DNA of 64,000 nucleotides, taken from NCBI RefSeq assembly GCF_958298935.1, contig NC_084927.1, positions 32,004,001-32,068,000 of the forward strand. Reading direction: 5' to 3'. Below are positions 49,901 through 60,583 of this stretch, in pieces. The first letter of the stretch is position 1; the number at the start of each line of letters is the position of its first letter. The notes beneath the pieces are model-generated. The model had not been told where the DNA came from. It saw only the letters and a program-made list of their open reading frames with translations, and ran no database searches. The DNA comes from Phragmites australis. Taxonomy: Eukaryota; Streptophyta; Magnoliopsida; Poales; Poaceae. The translations under genes and the position numbers were made by a program.

Positions 49901-52900
49901 AATATTGCAAGACAAATCATCACCAATATTCATTTAAATAAGTTAAGTTCCATCAATGCAGGCAATAAAGGAGAATTACCAATCCCCTTATTTTCAAATT
50001 GACATCAAATTTTTCTCTCATGGTTTCTTAGTTATCCAGACTGTAAAACTAATTATATTCACATCATTTATGTAGTATTGTAACTATATAATCACGGTTT
50101 TCCTTTTCTTCAATTCATCACTTGCATGGACAGAGTAGACCTCTTACAATTAAGGTCATGAGGCAAATAATAAAGGATGCCCTATCAACATCAGCAACTG
50201 TCTTGTGAGGTTTGCACTTATGCTTCTGTGGTAACAAGAAATTTGGTGGACTATGGTTATAATCCAAAGAATTATACTTGCATCTACATCTACATGTCTG
50301 GTCCACATTAAAATTGCAGAGCAAATCGTATGACAGCCAGGTTAAAAGTTTAAACAATTCGATCAGTTGATAAGGTAACGGACAACCACAATGGTGAGGA
50401 GTAATGTAATCAGCATCACGCAAGCATGTTTACTCAGATAGCTGGCAAAGAGTACGATAATATGAAATTTTTGTTAACAGCTTTTCTTAATCAGCACGGT
50501 AAAACAGGAAGACACATCCAGCAATTAGTTGATGCCTTGATGGATGTACAAAATTCGTCAGCTGAAATGTTTATGGTTCCAAACAAGGGAGGAGGACAGA
50601 CCTTACTAAAGTATGCATGATAATTCTCTAGTTGATGGCGGCACCAGACATTTATTTTAAGAAGGGTACTGTCAACCAAATTTAGAGCCCTGTTGCTGCC
50701 ACAGGCTTCCGCAGAACAAATAAAGCTGTTTGTATACAACTCTATTTCTTTAATGTCGTGATGCAGTTGAAGTTTCTGTATCTGAAGGCTTGTGCGTTTC
50801 AATAGAAGAATCTCCCCGGTTTGAGCAAACTGAATGGAAGGGAAACAATCATAAGAATCAGTATCAGGGGTACTAACACTAGTAAATGCTCAGGTTCATG
50901 AATGGAAGAAAGATCTCCCTGTAACACATGAACTAAGCAGAGTAAAAGCAATTGCTTTTATTATGGTTCACAAGACAATCAATTGAACACCAGACTGTAA
51001 TTCTTTCTGTTCAGAAGAAAGTATCATTGTGTCAAAGTGTTCCTCCATGCTAAATGTCATCAAACAATATAGCTAGTACAATATATTGGAAGTGCCTATT
51101 AACTATAAACATTGTAGGTGCTTTTGCGATGTTGTATGGCGCAGAATGTTGGCCAACTAAAAGACGACATGTCCAACGGTTGAGTGTAGCGGAGATGCGC
51201 ATGCTGAGATGGATGTGTGGCCACACAAGAAAGGATCGGGTTCGGAATGATGACATACGTGATAGAGTTGGTGTAGCACCAATTGAAGAGAAGCTTGTCC
51301 AATATCGTTTGAGATGGTTTGGGCATATACAACGCAGGCCCTCAGAAGCGCATGTACATAGCGAAAGAATAAAGCGTGCGGATAATGTCAAGAGAGGTCG
51401 AGGTAGACCAAACTTGACATGGGAGGAGTCTGTAAAGAGGGATCTGAAAGACTGGAATATCACCAAAGAACTAGCCATGGACAGGGGTGCGTCGAAGTTA
51501 GTTATCCACGTGCCAGAGCCATGACTAGACTTGCAAGATCTTATGGGTTTCATCTCTAGCCTACCCCAACTTGTTTGGGACTGAAAGGCTTTGTTGTTGT
51601 TGTTGTATTGTAGGTGCTTTTGCAATAAAGGATATACAGAGAACATGATGGATAAGCTAGAAATTCATAATTCACTAGTTCACTCTATCCAGAAAAGGGA
51701 CAACAGATGCTATCCAAAAAGAAGGGACATATTACAGCAGTAAACAGACCTTCTGGAAAAGCACCCATGCATAGAAGACGCCATGCAACTTCTCAGTAAT
51801 GCCCAATATTGGCCAGGTCAGCTTTGCTATTTCCAGTATTTCATCAGCCTCCTGGTAGTAAAATTAAAGAACATGGTCGGTAACTCAGGATGCAACCATT
51901 GGCTTAATGCTGAAACTGCTGTCCAAGTAAAGATTAGCTAGGCAGCAAAAGAAGGGTGTTTTCTTTTCCTTTTCCTTTTTGTTTTAGCAGACCAACAAGG
52001 AGGTATATATAGAGAATAAAGAGAAGCAAACCTCTACAAGTTGTCCATCTTCGAGAATATCAAACACACTGCAAAGTAACTTCTCATATAGCCTAAAATT
52101 AAAATGATAATTCTGGGCCCAATGGTAGGTCTCATCTTTAAGGCCAAACTTCTTTGTCAGTGCAGAAAGTTTTGTGTTGTATCTTTCAATGATAGTCAAC
52201 ACCTCGACACGCCCCTCGGGAACACTCACAACCCAGCCCTGGAATAATTAACAATGCTTATAGAAAGAACTAAATATTGGGACTAAGTCCATTATGAAGA
52301 GAAAAATTAAGCAGTTGTTCTGCCTTCTGAGATACTAGTATCATTACTTAGTATGAAATGAAATAAAATATGGATGCTAGTTCTTGCCTCTGTATTTTTT
52401 AGCTTAGAGAGAACTATCCTCAATGTTTCACTCATGTCATACTCACGAGATGCTGAGAAGAGAAGTAATTCTTCAAGAACATTTGCCTGGATAGCAGAAT
52501 GTTAAACAATAGTAAGACAGACGCTCATACTGTAGAGAAAAACAATTAAAGATGCTTGCCTGTCTTCTGTGCCATTGCACACGCAACCTTTCTGTTGGGA
52601 AATCAAGTTTGCCAACAGAATTTAAGAGCTGTAGTGATATACGAGGCACATCAAGATGTCCATGCTCCATCGTCAAACTAGTAAGTCTTAAAGCTCGTTT
52701 AGTCAATGTATCCATAGATTCTGAAATCTGGAAGAATTTTGTTTAATGAGTCTCTCCACGATATTTCCTTGCCTCATAAACAAAAGAAATAGCCAAATAC
52801 CAAGAAAGTAAAATTTGGAACGATCAACGGATAAAAGGCATAGCAGGAAAACAAACTTCCGATCTTAGCTAGAACCTTTTGTCCTAGGAACACTATGTGA

Positions 52901-54349
52901 AAATCTAGAGTCTAAGGAACTGCAAAGAAAATGGTACTTTAAAGGGCAAACAAAAATGAAAATAGAAAGGGTCAAACACCTAAATTATTTCTTAAAATAA
53001 CACAAAAGGTGAACAACTGATGAATGAGAAACCTTGCCTCCATTTGTACTCGGATCAAATCAAGAATTTGGGAATAATTATTTTCCAGCTGAGGTGATGA
53101 ATTTGATCCTTCCACCTTAGACCTTAGACCCTTCAAGAATTTGGGCTTTTTTTCTCTTTTCTCTTCGGAGAAGTGTATTTTTCCACTGTTAGTTATGTAT
53201 TATCAAGAAAGATGAGTTAGAGCAATAATTTATAATTTAAATATGACTACACATCATGCATCTAATGCAAACAACCAGGCAGACACACATTTCTATGAAA
53301 ATTACCTGACAACTAGAGCAGCGAGAAGCACCTCATAAGCTGTTTCTCTTATATCATCATCAGATAGTTCTTAAGGAGTGAAGAGAAAGTACATAATTAG
53401 TTAGAGAGAAAAATAAGGTTGTTCCCACTTGGTCTGCTTTAAAGAAGGTAGAAAAACTGAAATAACGTAAATGCTATCTATAGCTACAATTTCCAGGTAG
53501 CTATATCAAAATTCGAAAGAAGAATAAGAGCACAGAACAAATGAAGCATGTACAGTTTTCTACCTGTGCTTAACTCAGGCAAACCTAGAGAAAGAATATC
53601 CACTTTATTTACTCGCTGAGGAGAAATATCTGACAAACTAACATCCTTGGCGCCATAGCCCATTTCTGAAATATTAACAGCAGCTCTGAAAAAATCTCTT
53701 GGTTGCCTTGCTGGACTTGAGTTTTCTTGTGTAGGTGCTTGGGGCCCAATGCAAGGTGCTGCTTCCTTTGGTGGGGAATCAGATGGTTCTGAGCTCGAAA
53801 GAAGAAAATAAGAGTTCCCTGATGGCGACCCAATCTGTTGAATGCAAAATTCATCAGTTACAAAATTTATACCCCCACCCTAGTTCCTCCCCGTTTTGTT
53901 CATAGAACACGCCTCATTTCGAGCTCAGGAGGAACAATTCGATCAAATAAGGAACCAGGCAGAAGGAACCTTCGAGTGATCAGTTCAGCCATACCATGAT
54001 AGGGTACCTCCTCTCGTCGAAGTACCTCCTCGTGGCCTCCGAAGCATCAAACTGCGCGCCTGGATTGATCAAAACACATACATGCGGAGCCAACCATCAG
54101 ATGATTGAAGTCCAGAGCGCACCACCGATCAAACACACGCGGTCACGGCTGGCGCGCGGGCACAGAGGGGGGGGGTCTCTCTGCCTTACCGGAGGCGACG
54201 CACTCGAGCGCGTAGTCGGCGCTGACGGCGTTGAGGTCGACGCGGGAGAGGTCGACCGCGAGGCCACCGCCGCCGCCAGCGGAGAGGAGGAAGCCGAGCA
54301 GCCGGCGCCGGTCGCGGCGGTACACCTCCAGCAGCGACGCCGGGTCCAT
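40933..54349 (-). CDS. PATROL1: PATROL1-type protein, UNC13-like DUF810 family (25 exons, 1123 aa)
   Basis: Exons on the minus strand, 5' to 3': 54349-54190, 54059-53995, 53834-53564, 53369-53306, 53185-53038, 52727-52560, 52486-52388, 52238-52032, 51851-51750, 50829-50602, 48601-48515, 48414-48229, 48186-47995, 47364-47272, 46429-46358, 46135-46018, 45400-45228, 44367-44301, 43424-43266, 42386-42280, 42176-42099, 41983-41888, 41720-41625, 41544-41361, 41084-40933. They sum to 1124 codons in frame. The N terminus MDPASLLEVYRRDRRRLLGFLLS and the C-terminal LLRVLCHKKDKIASTFLKIQ region match the plant Munc13-like family (MHD-type domains). Arabidopsis PATROL1 acts in exocyst-linked delivery of the proton pump AHA1 to the plasma membrane and in stomatal opening. 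Introns 5, 6 and 7 use GC donors. Several introns carry LINE, SINE-like and MITE insertions. The gene looks intact; its role in this plant is inferred from the family. Confidence 0.92.
42405..42760 (-). mobile_element. LINE 3' end fragment in intron 19 of the PATROL1-type gene
   Basis: The minus strand shows AAGAGAGGCAGGGG..GACCAAAC, ACATGGGAAGAG and TGGAATATCCCTAAAGAACT, then TTCATCTCTAGCTTACCTCAACTTGCTTGGGAC and a TTGTTATTGTTG tail (the long block is TTCATCTCTAGC followed by TTACCTCAACTTG). This parallels the plus-strand copy at 51054-51612 in the same order. The tail ends about 17 bases from the splice acceptor of exon 20. Confidence 0.75.
44110..44240 (-). mobile_element. tRNA-derived SINE candidate in intron 18
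   Basis: On the minus strand TAGCTGAGCATGG (44202-44214) resembles an A box and GGTTCGATACTC (44172-44183) a B box, about 30 bases apart as in tRNA promoters. A T-run (44111-44121) ends the element, a tail type known from p-SINE1-like grass SINEs. No target duplication was confirmed. Confidence 0.45.
48834..49086. mobile_element. Stowaway MITE (253 bp), complete
   Basis: It starts CTCCCTCCGATCCCAAATAT and ends in its exact inverse, a perfect terminal inverted repeat of 23 bases. TA duplications flank it at 48832-48833 and 49087-49088. It sits in intron 10 of the PATROL1-type gene. The intact repeats suggest a relatively recent insertion. It is non-coding, as MITEs are. Confidence 0.9.
51054..51612 (+). 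mobile_element. LINE 3' fragment, antisense in intron 9 of the PATROL1-type gene
   Basis: An open frame at 51054-51524 encodes the C-terminal part of a plant non-LTR reverse transcriptase: MLYGAECWPTKRRHVQRL, RMLRWMCGHTRKDRVRND, LVQYRLRWFGHIQRRP and KRGRGRPNLTWEESVKRDL. The 3' untranslated text CCTACCCCAACTTGTTTGGG and a (TTG)n tail at about 51592-51610 follow. This tail is the kind shared between some grass LINEs and Au-type SINEs. The core reverse transcriptase is missing. Confidence 0.8.
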
Positions 54350-55601
54350 GGCCGCCGCCGACGCGAGGCGCTTCTCTCTCGGGGTGGAGGGTTTGGGGGG
54401 GAGGGAACCGGCTCGAGGAGACGGAGAGAGCGAGGAGACTGGTCTCACTAGCTGCGAGTGCGGGGTGCGCAAAAAGCAGCCGAGGGACACTGCACGGGTT
54501 TGAGGTGAGATGGAAATTCTACGATATCCTTTACCCATAGATTTTTACGAGATTTTAATATATATATATATTATTTTTTTAATAATTAATACGTATAACT
54601 AACAAGAAAAAAACACATACTATATATAAAAAATCGAGTATCATAAAATTTGTACGGCAAGCAAGGCCGCACGCATGAGCAGAAACGGGAAGCAGCGCGG
54701 CCGCGTCGGGGCCCGCGACGCAGCAAAACAAAAGCTGGCACTGGACACTAGACGCGTACCGGGCACGGCCCGCCTTTCTCCTTTCGAAATTTCTTTTCTT
54801 GTGGCGGTCACTTGGACGCAGTAGGATTCGCATTTGGGAAAACGCGCAGGCACAGCGTTCGCGTGCTGAGGCGAGGAGCCGGTGATTCGAATCGGCTCGG
54901 CTGTGGCGATTTTGAGCAATGAAAGCTGCTGGATCGCCGGGCATCGTGGTCCTCGACAGATCCCAGCTACATTCTGGCCGAGTTTCGAATATTTTACTGC
55001 CTAATTCAACAGCCGACCAATCAAACCACTGCCTCTCCTCGGAAAGATTGAAAAGTAGAATCTTCGCTTGAAGTGAAAATGCGGCAGTTCTCCCTTGTAT
55101 GAGATCCACCGACAACTCCTAGTCCTAGCTCAGTGAAATGCTTCAGTTCTGAACTACCATGCCGGAGTAGTAGAATCACCAAGAAATTACTTCACGAGGT
55201 GGTCCATCATTTGAAGGGAAGCACTGTGTTTCACCCGCAACCATCAACAGGCCCGAACTATCCATGGCTTCTTTCACCAGCTATATTATTGCTGTAAATA
55301 ATGGCCAAGGGAGGAATATTTTGTCAGCACAAACCATGCAAGAAATATTGCCAGCATTACCGCTCAGTACAAATTATGGTGCAACTAATCACATATTACC
55401 CAACTGTAAATACAAACAGACACCCAACTATTTATTAACTTATATGATATATGAACAGCAGTTTGAGTAACTTTAATACATAATTGACTCTATCAGCACA
55501 TTTTTGGATACAAAAATTTACACCGGTCATGACCTGGAGTTACATTAGCAACGGCAGAGGTGTGAAGTCAAAATGGATCGGCACACTCAGGCGGAGGACA
55601 T
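54350..55601. other. Intergenic between PATROL1-type and RING genes
   Basis: Immediately upstream of 54349 lies GC-rich leader or promoter sequence of the PATROL1-type gene, then an AT-rich patch at about 54540-54600 and a GC-rich stretch to 55100. The last part near 55601 is the 3' region of the RING gene. The open frame at 54579-55115 (minus) has no recognisable domain. Confidence 0.4.
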
Positions 55602-58600
55602 TCACACTTCTTCACTTCCACTGCTACTGCTGCTTTTCCGAATGTTGTACTTGCACAGGGGGCATGTTGCGTTGATGTGCAGCCACTTATCAATGCAGCC
55701 ACAGTGGAAATGGTGCCCACAAGGGAGTTCGCGCAACTCTGCACCATCGTCATATGCCGAAAGGCAAATACAACACTCCTGCATAGAACAAGTGAACAAA
55801 GGCTTCATACAGCATCAATTATGCGCAGAATACATGCTGGACAAAATGATTAACATACGCATCCTCCCTTCTCTCACATAGGTTGGCAGCACTGACTTCA
55901 ATAGATGGTCGATTCGAAACAAAACCAGTGTTAATGGGATTGCAGAAACACAATGGGAGAAACCAATCTTGTATGCTAACATGGCATTTAACAAAAACAT
56001 ATATGGTTTGTTCCTCCCTATTATGACCGGTACCACAAACAAACAGTACTAGGAATCCTATTTTTGTAGGCCAAAACAAGGTTTTTTACATATGGCCAAT
56101 ACAATTGCAGCCAACAGGTCCATGTGAGCTGACTAAAACCTAGCACACAATCATGGTTCCATGGCATCCCGCTCATTAGACAAGACATACCAGTCATTAT
56201 GAATGAACAATACGATGCGAGGCTGTAAAACCATAGTTGAAAAGATTCTCAAAAGTAGCACCTCATGCATTGTTAAGGCCAAAGTTATGTAATACATATA
56301 TCCAAAAGGTCAAAACATGGGAACTTACTGCATCTTCAGCGGCAAGCACCTTCTCGATTGGTTGGTTGGTGCCACACTCTGTCATTATTCCACCAAAAGG
56401 CCCCATGGCATCAACAGCTTGCTTTTCAGGCTCATCGGTCCGCCGAAATTTGTATCTTGGGATTTGGCAAATGTCATCTTCAGATGCTCCTTCCTGATTT
56501 CAATCAGATGATACAAGTGTTTATCCATGCAAGACTGCCATGTCAACCTTAACATAAATTCTATGCTACATCTCACATAGTTGAAAAGCCATACCTGATC
56601 AGAGACTGCATACAGAATTGCTATAATGCAAGGGAGGCAACAACAAACAGCAATACCAATTATACAGGCCAGAGCAACGCAGAATACAACAAAGAACACA
56701 TCGAATGCCAGAAAGACTATGCAGAGCCTGCAAGGCAAGTCATACAGAAACAAGTCTGCAATATCAAGCAAATGAAATGAGGACACTGCGAAAAAGTGAC
56801 TGTCAATTAAAAAAACTAAGTACCAGTAAAGTTGAGGAGCATCCTGGATAATCTCTTCACCGCCAGCAGATATCCAATAAAATCCAATTATCCACCATAT
56901 GAAGGAGAACATTGTATTAGCAGACTCCAGGTGTTTTGCTATACTGCCAGAGTAAGCCATAGCAATATTATGAGGATGTAATCAAGTCGACCCAAAGTGA
57001 ATTACCAGCTAACATGTCAACAACAGCAGCTATTATGTTCAATCAGGCTAAAGAAACAAGGACGTGCATCAAGCATAAGGAGTGCAATCAGATACTAGGA
57101 CAAAGTGTAAAAGGGCCAGGGAGGGTAAAGTGCAGCACATGGATGAGAAAATAGCAAGCCATTTAACTGGCTAAAACATTAACAGCGATGTAGAGTTGAC
57201 CATTTCCAGTATAATGCGTTGTTTTTTCAGAACAAGGGACAATCCCAATGTCCGCTTATGTACATATAAAAATAAGCAGCGTTACAATATAGTACTCTCT
57301 CCAGTCATAAAAGCACGACGATTTGGACAAGGTTCAACCAAACTTTTAATTTTTGACTCACAATAGCTTTCAAAATATTTTGTTTGGAAACATTAAAACC
57401 ATATGTGCAGATTCGTCTTGAAAAAATGCTTTCTTAATATCACAAATTTATTGGATTTTATAAATACATCCTAATAGAAAATAGTTGACCGTGTCTTGTC
57501 CAAAATGTCATGTATTTGTGACCAGAGGGAGTAACACCTAAAACTGCAACTAGTATATGTGCCAGGCATTGCTATACCATGTCCATATATCAATATGCCT
57601 CTCACAACTAACATTTTTTTATCAACTTGATATGCATTTGGCATAAAGAAAAACTTATATTAATAACCACAAGCATGAGAAAAACTTGTATCTAGATTTT
57701 TCCCAAAAAAAAAACAGAAATAGAAATCTAAATAGATTATGCAAGTATGCAACTCCTTAATCCATCCAATACAATTTCTTGATAAGGTTGAACTTAAAAG
57801 TCACTGCCACGATGAACAGACCTCAAATTCTACGAAACAATGCAACACAACATATGTACACAACAATAAAATAACAGTACTGGGCTGTATTTAGGGTCTC
57901 TTTAGGACCCAGCACCCTCGAGCTACTTATGTGACCATTTCAAAATGCTCTACTGGACAGAGTAAAACATGGTGCCATCTAGAGCATAGCATACCACTTT
58001 AAACTATAAAGGTTTTATAATCGTAGCATAGTAGCTTACATCATCCAAACAAGAAACAGTAGACTCCTTAAAGCACGATAGAAGCCCAATTGGAAAAGAA
58101 AACCAGGCCAAAAAATCTAGACATAAAAGACTGAACTGAAGTGAACTTCATGTCAGAATTTAGTCATGACTTTGTACGAATATCTGCTTTGCCCGTCCTT
58201 ACATCAGCAAGATTGCTACATCCAGACCGATCACAGATAACAGAAAGATAGTTCATCAAACATCCTGGAACAGCGAGGACCCATACTACCAACCATCGGA
58301 GGACTTTGCAATACTGATCCAATTTCTGCACTCGCCTGTTCTTCACAGCCTTGCAAATGCAATGCTCCAATTTACTACCTTCAGCAACACTATAACTGCA
58401 GGTGTTATAAGGGACGTTTCCACAAGAAACTACACTACCGCAAGCCTGTGTTGCTCCACTTACTAGATAGCTTGGGACAACAATAACACGCTAAAGGGAA
58501 ATTACTGCATATGTGCTGTGCATAAAAAGCATTAGAAATCTCTACTTATCAGATCAATCGAATTACTTGACGTAATCGGTGCGGCGACCACGGCGATCAA

Positions 58601-59108
58601 GCTCCCTCACATCATCGTCGCTGGACGAGGACGATCCACCACTGCCCCTATCCTCGTCGGCGGGAGCTGAGGCCCCGCCGCGCTGGCCGTGGCGTATCCG
58701 GTACTCGATGGCGACGCAGACCATGTGGACGACGCACTGCAGGGCGTAGCCGGCGACCCAGGTCCGGAGCGGCATGGGCGAGTGCTCGTTGCGGCTGAGC
58801 ACGAGCACGACCGCGGCGACGGTGATGAAGGCGAGGTTCCAGAGTAGGTCGAGCGCCACGACGGGGCGGGAGTAGGCCCAGTCCGCCTGACGCTCCTCGA
58901 GGTGCTCCGCCGCGGCCTCCCGCACCAGCAGCGACGGCTCCCGCATCGCCCGCCGCCCGCCGCGGCGCAGCAGCCGCGCCGCGCCGCGTAGGGAGGGCCG
59001 GCGGAGCGAGCCCCCTCGGCGCCGGCCCCCTCCCCCGGCGCCGCCGAGCAGCGGCGCGGAGTCGAGGGGCGCGTCGGCGCGGGTGCTCGGAGAGCGGGGC
59101 GTCGCCAT
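55602..59108 (-). CDS. Membrane RING-H2 E3 ubiquitin ligase, At1g63170-like (5 exons, 378 aa)
   Basis: Exons on the minus strand: 59108-58567, 56943-56824, 56727-56595, 56493-56329, 55778-55602, all GT-AG and in frame (379 codons). The start is [12 protein letters not shown]; an upstream in-frame ATG at 59195 is less likely because plant relatives begin near here. The N-terminal 80 residues are Arg/Gly/Ala-rich. Membrane segments lie at about 83-105, 116-136, 191-206 and 222-262, with the conserved [19 protein letters not shown] block. The C terminus carries a complete RING-H2: C322-x2-C325, C340, H342, H345, C348, C359, C362. Such proteins transfer ubiquitin at internal membranes; substrates are unknown. 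It is divergent from RFC2, with 1.5 kb between the starts. Intron 1 holds a Stowaway MITE. Confidence 0.93.
57295..57531. mobile_element. Stowaway MITE (237 bp) in intron 1 of the RING gene
   Basis: The left end CTCTCTCCAGTCATAAAAGC and the right end, read inverted as CTCCCTCTGGTCACAAATAC, match with a few substitutions, and both continue to TTTGGACAAG. TA flanks at 57293-57294 and 57532-57533. It is more diverged than the element at 48834. Confidence 0.8.
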
Positions 59109-60583
59109 CGAAGGAAACCCGTGCGAGATCAGGGGGGAAGGAAGCGGTCTCTTCTTCCGGGGGAATGGAATTGGGACGGGTTGGCGACTGGACACTGGAG
59201 GGTCTTTTCTCTATTTTCTTTTCCTTTTCTTTTTTCCCCTATTTCTTTTTTCGCTCATGTGGATTGGACCAGCTGCAATTGGTGATGTCCCGTTGTAGTA
59301 AGGCAGTTGGTACCTGAGTGAAAACGTGCAAGGCCCCGTTTGATTTTGGTGCTGGCGATTAATCTTGTTTATTGATTAGTATAGTTAGATAAACAATATA
59401 TTACCTCTAGCCCAAATATAAGTTCATTTATAATTGTCCAAAATCAAAACTTTCTATATTTAACTATTAATTTCTAAAAGAACATTTAGATCGACAACCT
59501 AAGCCTAACGCTACAAGATTAATGATGAAAAATACTTTCATAATATATTCTTTTTCCGTTTAGAAATATTAGCCGTATTTTTTCTTAGTCTTCGAAATTA
59601 GATTTTTAACCAAAGTTTTCTCACAAAATATATCATTTATAGCTATAAACTTGTATAGTATAAAATTATTTTAAATTATAAATCCAATTATATAATTTTT
59701 ATACACTTGACATTCTTACAGTTTAATTAAATGTTAATCAAAGTACATAAAATTTTACTTTAAAAAAAAATCTTATCTACTATTTTTTGAACGGAGGAAG
59801 TAACTATTCTTTATTTAAATTCCTATAGATATTGCTAATCATAGTATCGTATTGGATACCATATCAATATTTTAATAGATTTATATTTAGAATCAGAGAA
59901 AGTAGAACAATTGTGTAAGGAGATGTTGCAATGCAACAATTATATTGTTCCTTTTATGAGTTTCTAGTATATGTTTCATCATAAGCATTCCACATTAGTG
60001 CTCTTGTTTGGGTTTTTGGGACTTTAGCATTAAGAAGAAGTTAGTTGTGATACTTCTAATTTGGATGAGTTTTAATTAGGTTGTTCTTAGAATTTTTTAG
60101 GTGCCGGCGTGTCATCTGATCTGATCTTATATATGTACATTATTTGGTCGCTGGTTAAAAAATACGCTAACACTAAAATTCATTGCAAACTCTAAATTTA
60201 TCAACGAAAAAATATCACATACAGAAAACAAAAATTCTGTTCAACTTAAAATAGTCTCTAGAAGTCCCAAAAACTATGAGTAAAACACGTGGAGAAACCC
60301 AATTGCATCTGGCAAAAATATAAAAAATCGAAATTCACAGCGAAAATGCACATCCAGCTCACTATTTACTGAACTTTTGTCTTTTTTGTACTATGTAATA
60401 ACTCAAACGGAGTAGAGAATGCTCCTGAATTTTCAACAAAAATTCTTTTTATTCGCTCTTCCGAGCCAAAAGCGGCCCCAAGACCCCAAACAAAAACCCT
60501 CGCGCCGCTGGCTCGTCAATTCCCCCCTTTTTCCCTCCACAATCACGCGGTTTCCGCTCTCCCGCGCAACCCACCCGACCGCC
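59109..60583. promoter_or_regulatory. Divergent intergenic region between RING and RFC2 genes
   Basis: 1475 bases separate the two start codons. Near 59548-59800 is a decayed Stowaway-like element: CTTTTTCCGTTTAGAAATA on the left, inverse CTTCCTCCGTTCAAAAAATA on the right, TA flanks. The 160 bases before the RFC2 start are GC-rich leader. A shared bidirectional promoter is possible but not shown by any motif. Confidence 0.5.

Noticed and set aside
60540..60583. E2F-like site (CTCCCGCGC) before the RFC2 start
   Set aside because: RFC genes are often E2F targets, but the bases do not fit the TTTSSCGC consensus well enough.
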